A stretch of 64,000 nt of DNA, from contig JAQVWF010000007.1 in NCBI GenBank assembly GCA_028698615.1, positions 25,946 to 89,945 of the forward strand. The letters run 5' to 3'. This stretch comes from Syntrophorhabdaceae bacterium. Its GTDB lineage: Bacteria; Desulfobacterota; Syntrophorhabdia; Syntrophorhabdales; Syntrophorhabdaceae. The notes under the pieces were generated by a model that saw only the letters and a program-made list of their open reading frames with translations, made no database searches and was not told the DNA's origin. A program made the position numbers and the translations under genes. The stretch's first letter is position 1, and every line of letters starts with the position of its first letter. This document shows, piece by piece, positions 25,932-35,242 of the stretch.

Positions 25932-27362
25932 TTACTTCTCCTCCGGAGAGCCCGGGCCCTTCGTAAGCTCTTCCGCTTTTGCCACCCAGCCGCCGCCCAT
26001 CGCCTTGTAGAGGTTGACAATGGATATGAAGGCGGAGGCGTTTGTCTGTATGGCGCTCAGTTGGGCAGGGAAGAGTTGTTGCTGTGCATTGAGCACCGTG
26101 AGATACGGTGTGTAGCCGCCGTTGTACTGGAGGCCTGCCAGCCGGGCATATTCCTTGTAGGCGGCAACCTTTTTCTGTTCGGCGACGAGTTGCTCGTGAA
26201 CTTTCCGGCGGGAAATAAGGGCGTTCTCCGTGTCGGCAAAGGCGTTCTGTATGGCCTGCTGGTAGGCGTAGAGGGCTGCCTGCTGCTGCGCCTCGGCCTG
26301 TCTGAACTGTCCCAATATGCCGCCTCCCGTGAAGATGGGGCCCGTGACGGTACCAACGTAATTCCAGGCTGCGCTGGGGCCGATGAAGAGGCTTGAAAGG
26401 TCCTGGCTCGTCCATCCGGCGTTACCGGTAAGGGATATCCTGGGAAAAAACAGGGCCTTTGCAGCGCCGATCTGGGCGTTTGCCGCTATGAGGTTCTGCT
26501 CCGCCTGCAGGACATCGGGACGACGCTCGAGAAGCTCTGAAGGCAGGCCCGCGGGAACGGGAGGCATCTTGAGCTCGGAAAGTCCCAGGCCCCGCTGGAC
26601 GGGTCCCGGGTTGCGGCCAAGGAGTATGCACAGGGCGTTCTCCGTTTGGGCGATCTGGACCTCGATCTGCGGGATCTGCGATGCGGCGGTCTCGTACTGC
26701 GAACGTGCCTGCTGAACGGTCATGCCCGACACCTGGCCGTACTTGTTTTGCAATTCAAAGATCCTCACCGACTCCTGGTACGTTCTCAGCGTATCGCGGG
26801 CAATCACAAGCTGCTCGTCGAGGGCGCGCAGCTGGATATACGAGGATGCCACCTCGGCCGTGAGAGACAGGACGATGCCCCGCCGTGCCTCCATGGTTGC
26901 ATACAGGCTGGCCCGGGCTGATTCCGTAAGGCGCCTGATACGTCCCCAGAGGTCGATCTCCCAACTCGCTCCGCCGAGCGCCTGATAGTTGTTGTAGGGA
27001 TTCTGGGTGGGCACTGTCAGGCTGTTTTTGGATACCTGCGTCCGTTCCGCCGTTCCATTGTACGTTATCTGCGGGAAGAAGGCGGAGCGGGTTGTCATAA
27101 GAGAACCTGCGGCGCGCGCAACGTTGGCGGCGGCGATCTTTACGTTCTTGTTGTTCAGGAGCGCTTCGGCAATGAATTGATCAAGAACGGGGTCGTTGAA
27201 CTGTTTCCACCATTCGCTGTCAGCGGCATCGGGTTTCCCCTTCTCGTCCCCGTACCGGTAGGCATGAGGGACATCGATCACGGGACGCTTGTAATCAGGG
27301 CCGATGGCGCATCCAGCTGCAAGCAACGCGATCAAGGAAAGGAATAACAGTTTCCTGTACAT
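25932..27362 (-). CDS. outer-membrane efflux lipoprotein (NodT/OprM family)
   Basis: About 476 residues. It forms the trimeric outer-membrane and periplasmic tunnel of an RND pump. The N-terminus 'MYRKLLFLSLIALLAAGCAI' has a lipobox (LAAGC), so the mature protein is lipidated at that Cys; 'GPDYKRPVIDVPHAYR' and 'SEWWKQFNDPVLDQFIAEAL' are family hallmarks. Two OEP repeats follow, with 'ASWEIDLWGRIRRLTESARA' in the first and 'FFPRISLTGNAGW' in the second. ATG 27362 is preferred because GGGAGG precedes it; the frame extends to 27395 without reason. It begins 1 bp after the RND gene's stop and ends the three-gene operon. Confidence 0.92.
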   Translation of the reverse strand: MYRKLLFLSLIALLAAGCAIGPDYKRPVIDVPHAYRYGDEKGKPDAADSEWWKQFNDPVLDQFIAEALLNNKNVKIAAANVARAAGSLMTTRSAFFPQITYNGTAERTQVSKNSLTVPTQNPYNNYQALGGASWEIDLWGRIRRLTESARASLYATMEARRGIVLSLTAEVASSYIQLRALDEQLVIARDTLRTYQESVRIFELQNKYGQVSGMTVQQARSQYETAASQIPQIEVQIAQTENALCILLGRNPGPVQRGLGLSELKMPPVPAGLPSELLERRPDVLQAEQNLIAANAQIGAAKALFFPRISLTGNAGWTSQDLSSLFIGPSAAWNYVGTVTGPIFTGGGILGQFRQAEAQQQAALYAYQQAIQNAFADTENALISRRKVHEQLVAEQKKVAAYKEYARLAGLQYNGGYTPYLTVLNAQQQLFPAQLSAIQTNASAFISIVNLYKAMGGGWVAKAEELTKGPGSPEEK

Positions 27363-27363
27363 G

Positions 27364-30300
27364 TCAGCCTCCCTCCTTTCCCGGCGTTCCGTCATCGGCT
27401 GGTGCTGTTCCCTGAACTGTTTCCGGAGCAGGTTTCACCGAGGCAGGCCCCTCTTTCTTCTTTGCCGACTTTTCGGCCCACCTGTCAAAGATATAGAAGA
27501 AGAGAGGGACGTAGATCATGGCCAGCGTTGTTTCTCCGATCATACCGCCTATGATGCCCGTGCCGATGGAATGACGGGCATTGGCACCCGCTCCGGTAGC
27601 GATGGCCAGGGGCAGGACGCCGAAGATGAAGGCGAGAGATGTCATTATGATGGGCCGCAAGCGCTGCTCGCCCGCCTGGATGGTTGCGTCCATGATGGAC
27701 AGACCCTGCTTGCGGAGATCCGAGGCGAAGGCAACGCGCAGGACGGCATTCTTCGCTCCGAGACCGATAAGCACCAGGAGGCCTATCTGGAAATAAACGT
27801 CGTTCTCAAGCCCGCGTATCCAGTTGAAAAGGAGGGCTCCGAGGATGCCGAACGGCACGGCCGTCATAACGGAACCGGGCATGACCCACGATTCGAACTG
27901 TGCGGCGAGGATGAGAAAGACGATGATGAGGCCGAAGATGAAAGCGGACGATGATGTTCCGCCCGACTGTTTTTCCTGGAAGGCGAGGCCGGACCAGGCA
28001 AAGCTGAACCCTTGCGGCAGGACCTCGGCGGCAACCTCCTCCATGGCCTTGATCGCTTCGCCGGAGGAGTGGCCGGCAGCCGCGCTGCCGGTGATCTGTG
28101 CGGCGGGAAAGCCGTTGAAGCGGGACATCAGGTCGGGTCCCGTGACGTACTTTGTCGTCACGACAGTCGAAAGGGGCACCATATCGTCGCTATTGGACCT
28201 CGTGTAGAGTTTCGTGATATCCTCGGGGTTTTTTCTGTATGGTGCATCGGACTGGAGGGTGACGTTCCAGACGCGGCTGTACTGGTTGAACTGGCTCACC
28301 ACGATGGAGCCGAACTGGGCCTGCAGGGCGCTGTAGACGTCGGACACGGGAACATTGAGGAGCATGGCCTTGGAACGGTCTACGTCTGCCCTGAGTTGCT
28401 GGGAGGAGGCCCTGAAGGTGGAATTGAGACCCGACAGTTCCGGACGGGTATTGGCCTTTTCCATGAATTGCCGGGCAAGTTCGTTGAGCCGCGCCGGGTC
28501 TCCTGAAGCCTTGTCCTGTATCCAGAACTCGAAACCGCCCGTCGTGCCGATACCGGGAATCGCCGGCGGTGCGATGGGGATGAATATCCCTGTATCGATG
28601 CCGCTCGCTTCGGCACGCACTGCCCGAGCTATTGCGCCTGCATTCTCCTTCTTTGCGCGGCTGGCCGATGAATATCGTTCCTTGAAATCCTTGAGGGTGA
28701 TGAAAAAGGTGGCCGCGTTCGCCTTGTACTGGCCGTCGAGGAGGCTGAATCCGTTGACGACCGTCCTGTCGGCCACGGCAGACTGTTTTGCGAATATCCT
28801 GTCTATCTGCTCGGACGTCCGGGAGGTGCGGTTCAGACTGGCGGCATCGGGCATGATAAGGGCCGCCATGAGATAACCCTGGTCTTCATTGGGCACGAAG
28901 CTGGTGGGGATCGCATGGAAGAGGTATAAAAGAACACCGATGAGAACGGCCAAAATTCCAAAAGCGAGGGTCATCCGCTTTATCATGAGCACGACGACTT
29001 CACCAAAACCGACGGTAAAACGGTCAAAGCCATGATTGAACCAGGCAAAAAAGCGGTTGAAATACTTGAAGATGCCTTTGTCCGACGGCTGTGAGTGCTT
29101 CAGGAGGATGGCGCACATGGCGGGCGTCAGGGTGAGGGCTATGAAGCCCGAGAGTGCGACGGATATGACGATGGTGATGGCGAACTGCTTGTAGAGCTGT
29201 CCCGTGGTGCCCGGCAAAAATGCGGCCGGGATGAAAACAGACGCCATGACGAGGACAACGGCGATGAGCGATGTCCCGATCTCCTCCATGGCCTTGATCG
29301 TTGCCTCCTTCGGGGGCATATGTTTCTTGACCATGTTGCGTTCCACATTCTCCACGACGACAATGGCATCGTCGACAACCATGCCGATGGCCAGAACGAC
29401 GCCGAAGAGGGTGAGCATGTTGATGGAGAACCCGAGGGCGAGCATGCCGCAAAAGGTGCCTATCAACGAAACAAAGATGGCGACTGTACAGATGATGGTG
29501 GACCGGAAGCTTTGCAGGAAGAGGTAGACAACAAAAATGACGAGGAGGATGGCTTCAAAGAGGGTGTGAACGACCTCCTCGATGGAGATGCGCACGAAGT
29601 CTGTGGTATCCAGCGAGATCGTGTATTCGATCCCGTCGGGCATGGTCTTCTGCAGTTCCTCCATGGTTTTCCGCACGGCCTTGGAGACATCAAGGCCGTT
29701 GACGCCGGGCTGCTGGTAAACTGCAATGGGGGTTGCGGGGATCCCGTTCACCTTGTTATCGTCGATGTACTGCTTGCGTCCAACCTCGGCACGGGCAACG
29801 TCTCCGACCTTCACTATGGCGCTGCCGTCCTGACTCGTTTTGAGTATGATGTTTTCATATTGCCTGGGATTGGTGAAGGGGGCCTGTGTCACGACAGGCA
29901 GGGTCATCTGGACCTTGTCGTCGCTTGGCTGCTGGCCGATCTGCCCCGCGCCCCAGAGCGCATTCTGCTTTGAGACAGCCTGCTGGATATCGCTGGTGGT
30001 GACCCCGAGGGAGGCCATCCTGTCGGGGTTCATCCATATGCGCATTGCCTGGTCGGGCACACCGAAGATCGTTGCCTCACCGGCGCCTTCAACCCTCTTG
30101 AGGGCGTCGAGAACGTAGACGTTCGCATAGTTGGTGACGTAATCCGCAGTGTAGCGGCCGTCCTTGTTGAAGACGGAAAGGATCATCAATATGTTGGAGG
30201 CCTTTTTCTGGACGGAGACGCCGTACTGTGATACGGCTGAGGGCAGTTGCGGCATGGCGAGATTGACGCGATTCTGTACCTGGACCTGTGCTATATCGGG

Positions 30301-30600
30301 GTCCGTGTCCAGGGTGAAGTAGACGGTCAGGTTCATCTGGCCCGTATTGGAGCATGTCGACGTCATGTAGAGCATGTTGTCGACGCCGTTGATCTGGGAT
30401 TCGATGGGCGCGGCAACGGAATCGCTCACCGTCTTGGAGTCCGCCCCGGGATAGGTGGTCGATACCGAGACCTGGACCGGCGTGATGGTCGGATACATGG
30501 ATACGGGAAGGACCCTCATTGCCACAAGGCCGGCGATGACGATGATGATGGCCACAACTGTCGCAAATATGGGCCGTTCGATGAAGAACCGGGAGAACAT
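27364..30600 (-). CDS. RND multidrug efflux permease (HAE1/AcrB-MexB family)
   Basis: This 1078-residue inner-membrane proton antiporter pumps hydrophobic compounds out through the partner tunnel. Recognisable features are the N-terminal 'FFIERPIFATVVAIIIVIAG', the TM4 proton-relay region 'GMVVDDAIVVVENVERNM' with two Asp, 'ALTLTPAMCAILLK', and the C-terminal repeat 'LVLIGLGAKNAVLRVAFA' and 'LPLAIATGAGANARHSIGTG'. Length agrees with AcrB (about 1050) plus a short Pro/Lys-rich tail. It starts 3 bp after the stop of the adaptor gene. Given the organism's probable diet, aromatic compounds or solvents are plausible substrates, but nothing in the sequence shows this. Confidence 0.95.
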   Translation of the reverse strand: MFSRFFIERPIFATVVAIIIVIAGLVAMRVLPVSMYPTITPVQVSVSTTYPGADSKTVSDSVAAPIESQINGVDNMLYMTSTCSNTGQMNLTVYFTLDTDPDIAQVQVQNRVNLAMPQLPSAVSQYGVSVQKKASNILMILSVFNKDGRYTADYVTNYANVYVLDALKRVEGAGEATIFGVPDQAMRIWMNPDRMASLGVTTSDIQQAVSKQNALWGAGQIGQQPSDDKVQMTLPVVTQAPFTNPRQYENIILKTSQDGSAIVKVGDVARAEVGRKQYIDDNKVNGIPATPIAVYQQPGVNGLDVSKAVRKTMEELQKTMPDGIEYTISLDTTDFVRISIEEVVHTLFEAILLVIFVVYLFLQSFRSTIICTVAIFVSLIGTFCGMLALGFSINMLTLFGVVLAIGMVVDDAIVVVENVERNMVKKHMPPKEATIKAMEEIGTSLIAVVLVMASVFIPAAFLPGTTGQLYKQFAITIVISVALSGFIALTLTPAMCAILLKHSQPSDKGIFKYFNRFFAWFNHGFDRFTVGFGEVVVLMIKRMTLAFGILAVLIGVLLYLFHAIPTSFVPNEDQGYLMAALIMPDAASLNRTSRTSEQIDRIFAKQSAVADRTVVNGFSLLDGQYKANAATFFITLKDFKERYSSASRAKKENAGAIARAVRAEASGIDTGIFIPIAPPAIPGIGTTGGFEFWIQDKASGDPARLNELARQFMEKANTRPELSGLNSTFRASSQQLRADVDRSKAMLLNVPVSDVYSALQAQFGSIVVSQFNQYSRVWNVTLQSDAPYRKNPEDITKLYTRSNSDDMVPLSTVVTTKYVTGPDLMSRFNGFPAAQITGSAAAGHSSGEAIKAMEEVAAEVLPQGFSFAWSGLAFQEKQSGGTSSSAFIFGLIIVFLILAAQFESWVMPGSVMTAVPFGILGALLFNWIRGLENDVYFQIGLLVLIGLGAKNAVLRVAFASDLRKQGLSIMDATIQAGEQRLRPIIMTSLAFIFGVLPLAIATGAGANARHSIGTGIIGGMIGETTLAMIYVPLFFYIFDRWAEKSAKKKEGPASVKPAPETVQGTAPADDGTPGKEGG

Positions 30601-30603
30601 GCC

Positions 30604-31962
30604 CTACCTCCCTTGCTTCGTGCCCCCGGCTGTTCCGGAATCAGCCGGCTTCGCGCCGGGCTTTGGTGTCGCGGAATCAGCCGGCTTCGCGCCGGGCTTG
30701 GAAGGAGTCGAAGCAGGCTGTGATGGTGTTGCGCCGGGCTTTGCAGGGGTCGTGTCGACCTTCACCGCGGGAGCTGGCTCCCCCGGCTTCGCGCCGGGCA
30801 CCGGGGCTGCTGGCTTGATCTCTACAGGCTCACCCTGGCGAACGGATAGGACGCCGTCAACGACCACTTGTTCGCCGGCCCGCAGGCCGCCGTCGATGAA
30901 TACGTCATTCCCGTACCAGTCACCGACGGTGACGGGACGGAACTCGGCTTTCCCCTCCTTGTTGATGACCCATACAAAATGTCCCTTTGCACCCTGCTGT
31001 ATCGCCCTTTGCGGCACGAGGACGGCATTGCGACGGACGGCCCCTTTCATGCGTGCCCGTACATACTGGTTGGGACGGAGGTCGCCTTTCGTATTCTTCA
31101 CACTCGAACGGATGAGAAAGGTACCCGTCTTTGCATTGAAGGAAGGAGCCGCAAAGGTGATGCGGCCTGTTTCGGGAAAAACGCTGCCGTCGACAAGGAC
31201 GATCTCGACGTCATAATTGTGATTTTCCGGAGGGATGATCTGCCCGCTGGCAACGCGATCGGAGAATCTCTTCATGTCATTCTCGGATATGCTGAAGTTC
31301 ACCCACATCGGAGAGAGGACGGATACCGTTGTCAGCTGGTTATTCATCGTACTGACATAGGCCCCGTCCTGTATCATGGCGGCGCCGGTAATGCCTGTCA
31401 CCGGGGCGGTTATTGTGCAATAGGACAGATTGAGCTTCTCCATCTCCAGCTGCGCCTTTGCCTGCTCGACCGCCGCTCCGGTGGATTCGAAGTTGCCCTT
31501 GGCGTCATCGAGGTCCTTCTGCGAGAGGGCGTTCTGTTCCGCAAGGGGTTTGACGCGCTCCAGATTCATGCGGGCGACCTCGTGGGAGGCCTTCTGCCTG
31601 GCAAGCGCCGCCGCCGCCGCGTTTACCTGGGTCTGGAAGGGTTTTTTGTCCATGAGAAAGAGGGTGCTTCCCTTTTTGACAATGGTTCCTTCGGTGTAGG
31701 TCCTCTTTTCAAGGAATGCGTTGACCCGGGCACGGATCTCCACCTCGTGGGAGCTCTGTGTCTGTGCGACAAATTCGAAGGCAACGGGCGTGTCCGCGGG
31801 GGTGATCTTCATTGCGGTGACCCCTGCCACCCGTTCATGGGGTTTCTCTTTCTTTGAGCAGCCGCCTGGAAAAGTCAGGAGGATCAGTGCGGCGGCGAGC
31901 ATGAACATTGCCCGGAACATCGGTTCTGAATGACAAACTTTGAGGGATTGCGAATACATCAT
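30604..31962 (-). CDS. RND efflux membrane fusion (adaptor) lipoprotein
   Basis: About 452 residues. It bridges the permease and outer-membrane tunnel. The N-terminus has a hydrophobic segment and a lipobox-like 'LLTFPGGCSKKEK'. The adaptor fold is visible as 'VEIRARVNAFLEKRTYTEG' (barrel-sandwich), a coiled-coil hairpin of about 75 residues rich in Ala, Gln and Lys, 'LSYCTITAPVTGITG' and 'LRPNQYVRARMKG'. The last 75 residues are a Pro/Ala/Lys linker with repeated 'KPGAKPADS', longer than usual for the family. I chose ATG 31962 because GGAG lies 8 bases upstream; the frame extends to 32052. It is first in the operon adaptor-permease-tunnel. Confidence 0.9.
   Translation of the reverse strand: MMYSQSLKVCHSEPMFRAMFMLAAALILLTFPGGCSKKEKPHERVAGVTAMKITPADTPVAFEFVAQTQSSHEVEIRARVNAFLEKRTYTEGTIVKKGSTLFLMDKKPFQTQVNAAAAALARQKASHEVARMNLERVKPLAEQNALSQKDLDDAKGNFESTGAAVEQAKAQLEMEKLNLSYCTITAPVTGITGAAMIQDGAYVSTMNNQLTTVSVLSPMWVNFSISENDMKRFSDRVASGQIIPPENHNYDVEIVLVDGSVFPETGRITFAAPSFNAKTGTFLIRSSVKNTKGDLRPNQYVRARMKGAVRRNAVLVPQRAIQQGAKGHFVWVINKEGKAEFRPVTVGDWYGNDVFIDGGLRAGEQVVVDGVLSVRQGEPVEIKPAAPVPGAKPGEPAPAVKVDTTPAKPGATPSQPASTPSKPGAKPADSATPKPGAKPADSGTAGGTKQGR
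30636..30699. repeat. tandem 36-bp repeat in the adaptor's 3' end
   Basis: A 28-bp block starting CGGAATCAGCCGGCTTCGCG occurs at 30636-30663 and again at 30672-30699 (36-bp period, in frame). Shorter copies of GGCTTCGCGCCGGG lie nearby. It encodes the Pro/Ala/Lys repeats of the C-terminal tail and could vary in number by slippage. Confidence 0.75.
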
Positions 31963-32367
31963 TGAGACACTCCATTTCTTATGCATTGCGACGTATGTCT
32001 GATGATGGCGAAATCGACTGGCACGGCCCGCTGATCGAGGTCTTTGCGTCAATCCTTGAATTCAACCCGGCAGGTATCAGATCCACCTCTGAATATATCG
32101 CTTTTCCGCTGTATTTATTAACACTGGCCAACACAAAACGATGGCCCGCCCGTTGCCAGGAACTTGTTTTGAGTATAACTTTTAGTGTTTCATGAAGGCA
32201 AGCATGTTTTTCAAGCGCCGACGGCCGTTCCGTCTCACCCATCATGCATCGTGGAGCACCTGGCACAGAGGGCAGGGGACGACGCCCCCGGGTCTTTTTT
32301 TGCTTTGCAGCCCCGGCAAAGCCGGGGACCAGGAAGGGGGTGTGGGCAAGGGACGATGGATGCTAAG
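31963..32367. other. 400-bp intergenic region with a GC hairpin
   Basis: There is no supported gene. CCCCGGC (32311-32317)-AAA-GCCGGGG (32321-32327) forms a strong hairpin, but without a T-run on either strand's downstream side, so it is not a typical terminator. The region must hold the efflux operon's promoter (minus strand). Confidence 0.5.
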
Positions 32368-35043
32368 CTAGGGTGAGCCTGTCAAGACGAAGGCCCCCCA
32401 GAAAAAAGGATGGGGCTTTTGCTTCATCAAGGCCAGCTTGGACTGTCTTAAGGCCTGGGACGGGGTCTTTCCCTCTGAAAGAAGCGTGTAGAAAGTGGTC
32501 ATGAGGTCCACCGTCTCCCGGGAAGGGACGCTCCAGAGGCTCATGACGAGGGTTTTTGCCCCTGAAAGGATGAAGGCCCTCTTGAGGCCGAACACACCCT
32601 CCCCGCCTTGGATATCCCCGACACCCGTCTGGCAGGCGGACAGGACTACAAGGTCCGTGCCTTTGAGATCGAGCCCGAGGACTTTCTCAGCCGTGACCAT
32701 CCCTTCGTCCCGGCCCTCCTGAAGTGAAGTATTGGCTCCGGCGAGGACTATTCCCGAGCGCAGCATGGGGTTCTCGATAGTGTCGGGAAGGTCCTGCAAA
32801 GGATTGCCCGTTGATGAGAACTCCGGTATCTGTTCGGGCCGCTTCGTCTCTTCTTCAGTGAGAAAGTACCCGTGAGTAGCGAGGTGAAGGATCCTGGGGG
32901 ACGACATGCCGAAAAGGATGTATTCCATCGCCTTCCTGTTCTGCTGGTTCGATACCTTCTGTCCGAACTTGTTCCGCAGGATCTTTTCGATGGCGTCCGC
33001 CTCCTGCTTCGTGTCGGGAAGGCGATGGAAACGCATGCCGCTCGCATCCCGTGAGATGTGGCCCCTTATCGAAGCCGTCCTGACATTGGCGGATGCCTTT
33101 GTCCTGTCCATCTCTTTCTGCCCCAGGTCATAGTCGGGGTCGGCCATTATCAGCGATTCCCCGCCGCTGAGGGAAGGTCTTGCGAACTTGACCATGTCCC
33201 TTCCGGCACCGACGTAGCTGATGAGAAAGTCCTCTATGAGATAGGAACCGGTGGAATTCATCAGGGTTTCAAAGGGGATGAGGTTGAGGTTCCCGTCGGG
33301 GCTTATAAGGAGGCGTCCTTTCCCCTTTATGGAAAGCTCGACGGGTTTGATCAGAAGATCATACAGGATCGATGCCTGGACCTTAAGTTCTTTTTCACTC
33401 GGCAGGGCACCTTCGGACTTTGCCCTTGCCATCTCCCCGAGGTATGCACGTATGTGCCTGTCCACCCGTTCACTTGCGCCCATATCCAGGAGCCGGATCT
33501 CATCGGCATCTCCCGGAATGAAAAGGAAGAGCAGATAGTGGGGCTCTGCCCACTGTTTCTTCCTGAAGTCGAAGAGGGTGACCTTCGCGTAGTCGAGGTA
33601 GACCGTGTCGCGGGAAAGAGTTGATGACAGGGTCTTGATATCCGCTGTCCGTGCTTTCTTCTGCAGCATGAAGTCCATGCTCCCGGCCATAAGCTCCGGT
33701 TCGATAGACCCCTTTTTCTCTTGCAGTTCAGACATCTTCCCCGCATATTCCTCAGGCGCCATCTTTCCGGGTCCGGCCAATTGGAGCCGGGCAATATCCC
33801 TGTTCACCGCTGTCAACTCGTTGAATGTCGCTCGCACCTTTGGGTCATCGGAAGCGCTCAATGCGTCCATATAGCGTCCCTGGGCCTCCATGACGGAACC
33901 CTTCCATCTCAGCCAGGCGTTGAAAACATCGATGACGGCGGTTTGACTGCCGCGCGGGGGGAGGCTGAGGGCATGGCTCACATATCCATAGATGCCCAGT
34001 TCCTGTGTTTTCATATAGGAGAGTTTCTGCTTTTCCGTAAGAAGCGTGAAGATGGACTCACGGAGCGAATCCTGAATATCCAGCGACCTTTTGAAGGAAG
34101 CATGGGCCTCGGGATGCTTGTCGTGGGCCCCATAGTAAAAACCGAGGTTGTTGAGGGCCACGCTCACGGCAGGGTGGTTTTCGCCGAGGCTTTTTTCCCA
34201 GATAGCGAGGGCGCGCTTATAGAGGGACTCCATCTCGGTATACCGGCCGGTGTTTCGATAGACGATGGCCAGATTGGTGAGACCGAAGGCGACATTGGGA
34301 TGGTTTGCGCCGAGGGATCCTTCGCATATCTCAAGAGAGCGTTTGATAAGAGGCTCCGCCTCGGCGTAGCGGCCGCTTTCGCGATAGAGCTTGGCTATGA
34401 GGGTGAGGGAGAACGTGATCGCTTCGGGAGGGAGATCCTGGTTTCTGTCCCATATCTCCAAGGCTCTCTTTATCAAGGTCTCCGATTCGGCCTGGCGACC
34501 GTTGTGGTGATAGGCTTCGGCCAGCAGGACCAGATTGAAGGCGATGGCCTCAGGACGGCGTATCCCGGCTCTCTGACGGATCTCCAGGGCGCGTTCGAGG
34601 AGGGGTTCCGCCTCCGTGAAGCGTCCCGTCTGGTTGTATATCCTGGCGAGGAACATGAGGATCTGGGCAACGGGGGGACGGTCTGGACCGCGGGGGGCCC
34701 TTTCCTGTATGGCGAGGGCGCGCCTGAAGAGAGGCTCCGCCTCGGTGAAGCGTCCCGTCACCCGATAGAGGTTAGCGAGGTTGCTCGCCGCCGCCGCAAT
34801 ATTGGGATCATCCGGACCATGAATCGATTCATTGACAGCAAGAAGCCGAACCGCGAGAGGGATGGCCTCCTGAAACCTTCCTTCCTTCTTGAGCTGATCT
34901 ATCTGTGCGGTAAGTGTTGAGGTATCTTCGCCGGACTGGCCCGGCAACGAGTTCGGAAGAAGCATCATTGCGGTTATGACGGCGGGAAAGAAGACTGCAG
35001 CGAACCGAAGGAACCTCACGATGCTTTGACCTCCGTCGATCAC
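32368..35043 (-). CDS. secreted TPR-CHAT protease
   Basis: An 891-residue protein. An N-terminal signal-anchor or signal peptide ('FLRFAAVFFPAVITAMMLLP') is followed by about six tetratricopeptide repeats (about 60-330; for example 'GRYAEAEPLIKRSLEICEGS'), a helical linker, and a C-terminal CHAT domain (about 560-891). CHAT is a caspase-like cysteine protease fold; the catalytic pair is visible as His724 in 'LHLATHGYF' and Cys804 in 'LVVLSACQTGVG', and the end 'HPFFWGAFVLTG' is a family hallmark. Both catalytic residues are intact, so it should be active. The TPRs probably sense or bind a partner. The substrate is unknown and no typical substrate gene is adjacent. It is divergent from an HTH-ATPase gene at 35243. 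Confidence 0.9.
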   Translation of the reverse strand: MIDGGQSIVRFLRFAAVFFPAVITAMMLLPNSLPGQSGEDTSTLTAQIDQLKKEGRFQEAIPLAVRLLAVNESIHGPDDPNIAAAASNLANLYRVTGRFTEAEPLFRRALAIQERAPRGPDRPPVAQILMFLARIYNQTGRFTEAEPLLERALEIRQRAGIRRPEAIAFNLVLLAEAYHHNGRQAESETLIKRALEIWDRNQDLPPEAITFSLTLIAKLYRESGRYAEAEPLIKRSLEICEGSLGANHPNVAFGLTNLAIVYRNTGRYTEMESLYKRALAIWEKSLGENHPAVSVALNNLGFYYGAHDKHPEAHASFKRSLDIQDSLRESIFTLLTEKQKLSYMKTQELGIYGYVSHALSLPPRGSQTAVIDVFNAWLRWKGSVMEAQGRYMDALSASDDPKVRATFNELTAVNRDIARLQLAGPGKMAPEEYAGKMSELQEKKGSIEPELMAGSMDFMLQKKARTADIKTLSSTLSRDTVYLDYAKVTLFDFRKKQWAEPHYLLFLFIPGDADEIRLLDMGASERVDRHIRAYLGEMARAKSEGALPSEKELKVQASILYDLLIKPVELSIKGKGRLLISPDGNLNLIPFETLMNSTGSYLIEDFLISYVGAGRDMVKFARPSLSGGESLIMADPDYDLGQKEMDRTKASANVRTASIRGHISRDASGMRFHRLPDTKQEADAIEKILRNKFGQKVSNQQNRKAMEYILFGMSSPRILHLATHGYFLTEEETKRPEQIPEFSSTGNPLQDLPDTIENPMLRSGIVLAGANTSLQEGRDEGMVTAEKVLGLDLKGTDLVVLSACQTGVGDIQGGEGVFGLKRAFILSGAKTLVMSLWSVPSRETVDLMTTFYTLLSEGKTPSQALRQSKLALMKQKPHPFFWGAFVLTGSP

Positions 35044-35186
35044 GGGAAAACGGGACTCAAAACAGCCCCTTTCGTTTCAGTCCGATTCTACCATCTTTCG
35101 AGAGACTGCCGCAACCGTCCAGTACGATACACAATGACCGGTGTACCCTGTATCCAGAGAAAATGGGGGCATAGGCGGTTAATAAC

Positions 35187-35232
35187 TTGTTAACAACTAA
35201 GACATTATGGAGTATAATAAAGTTGTTAACAA
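35187..35232 (+). promoter_or_regulatory. promoter with twin TTGTTAACAA operators
   Basis: The perfect palindrome TTGTTAACAA occurs at 35187-35196 and 35223-35232. Between them lies TATAAT (35213-35218), with TTAACA (35190-35195) 17 bp upstream as the -35. One operator covers the -35 and the other covers the start site, a layout that suits cooperative repression, possibly by the downstream HTH protein itself. Confidence 0.75.
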
Positions 35233-35242
35233 TGGAGGATCG

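Noticed and set aside
29095..29973. 292-residue plus-strand frame inside the RND permease gene
   Set aside because: Low-complexity Asp/Gly/His-rich translation typical of the antisense strand of a conserved gene.
32305..32330. Rho-independent terminator of the CHAT gene
   Set aside because: The hairpin is strong but has no T-run on its downstream side for the minus strand.
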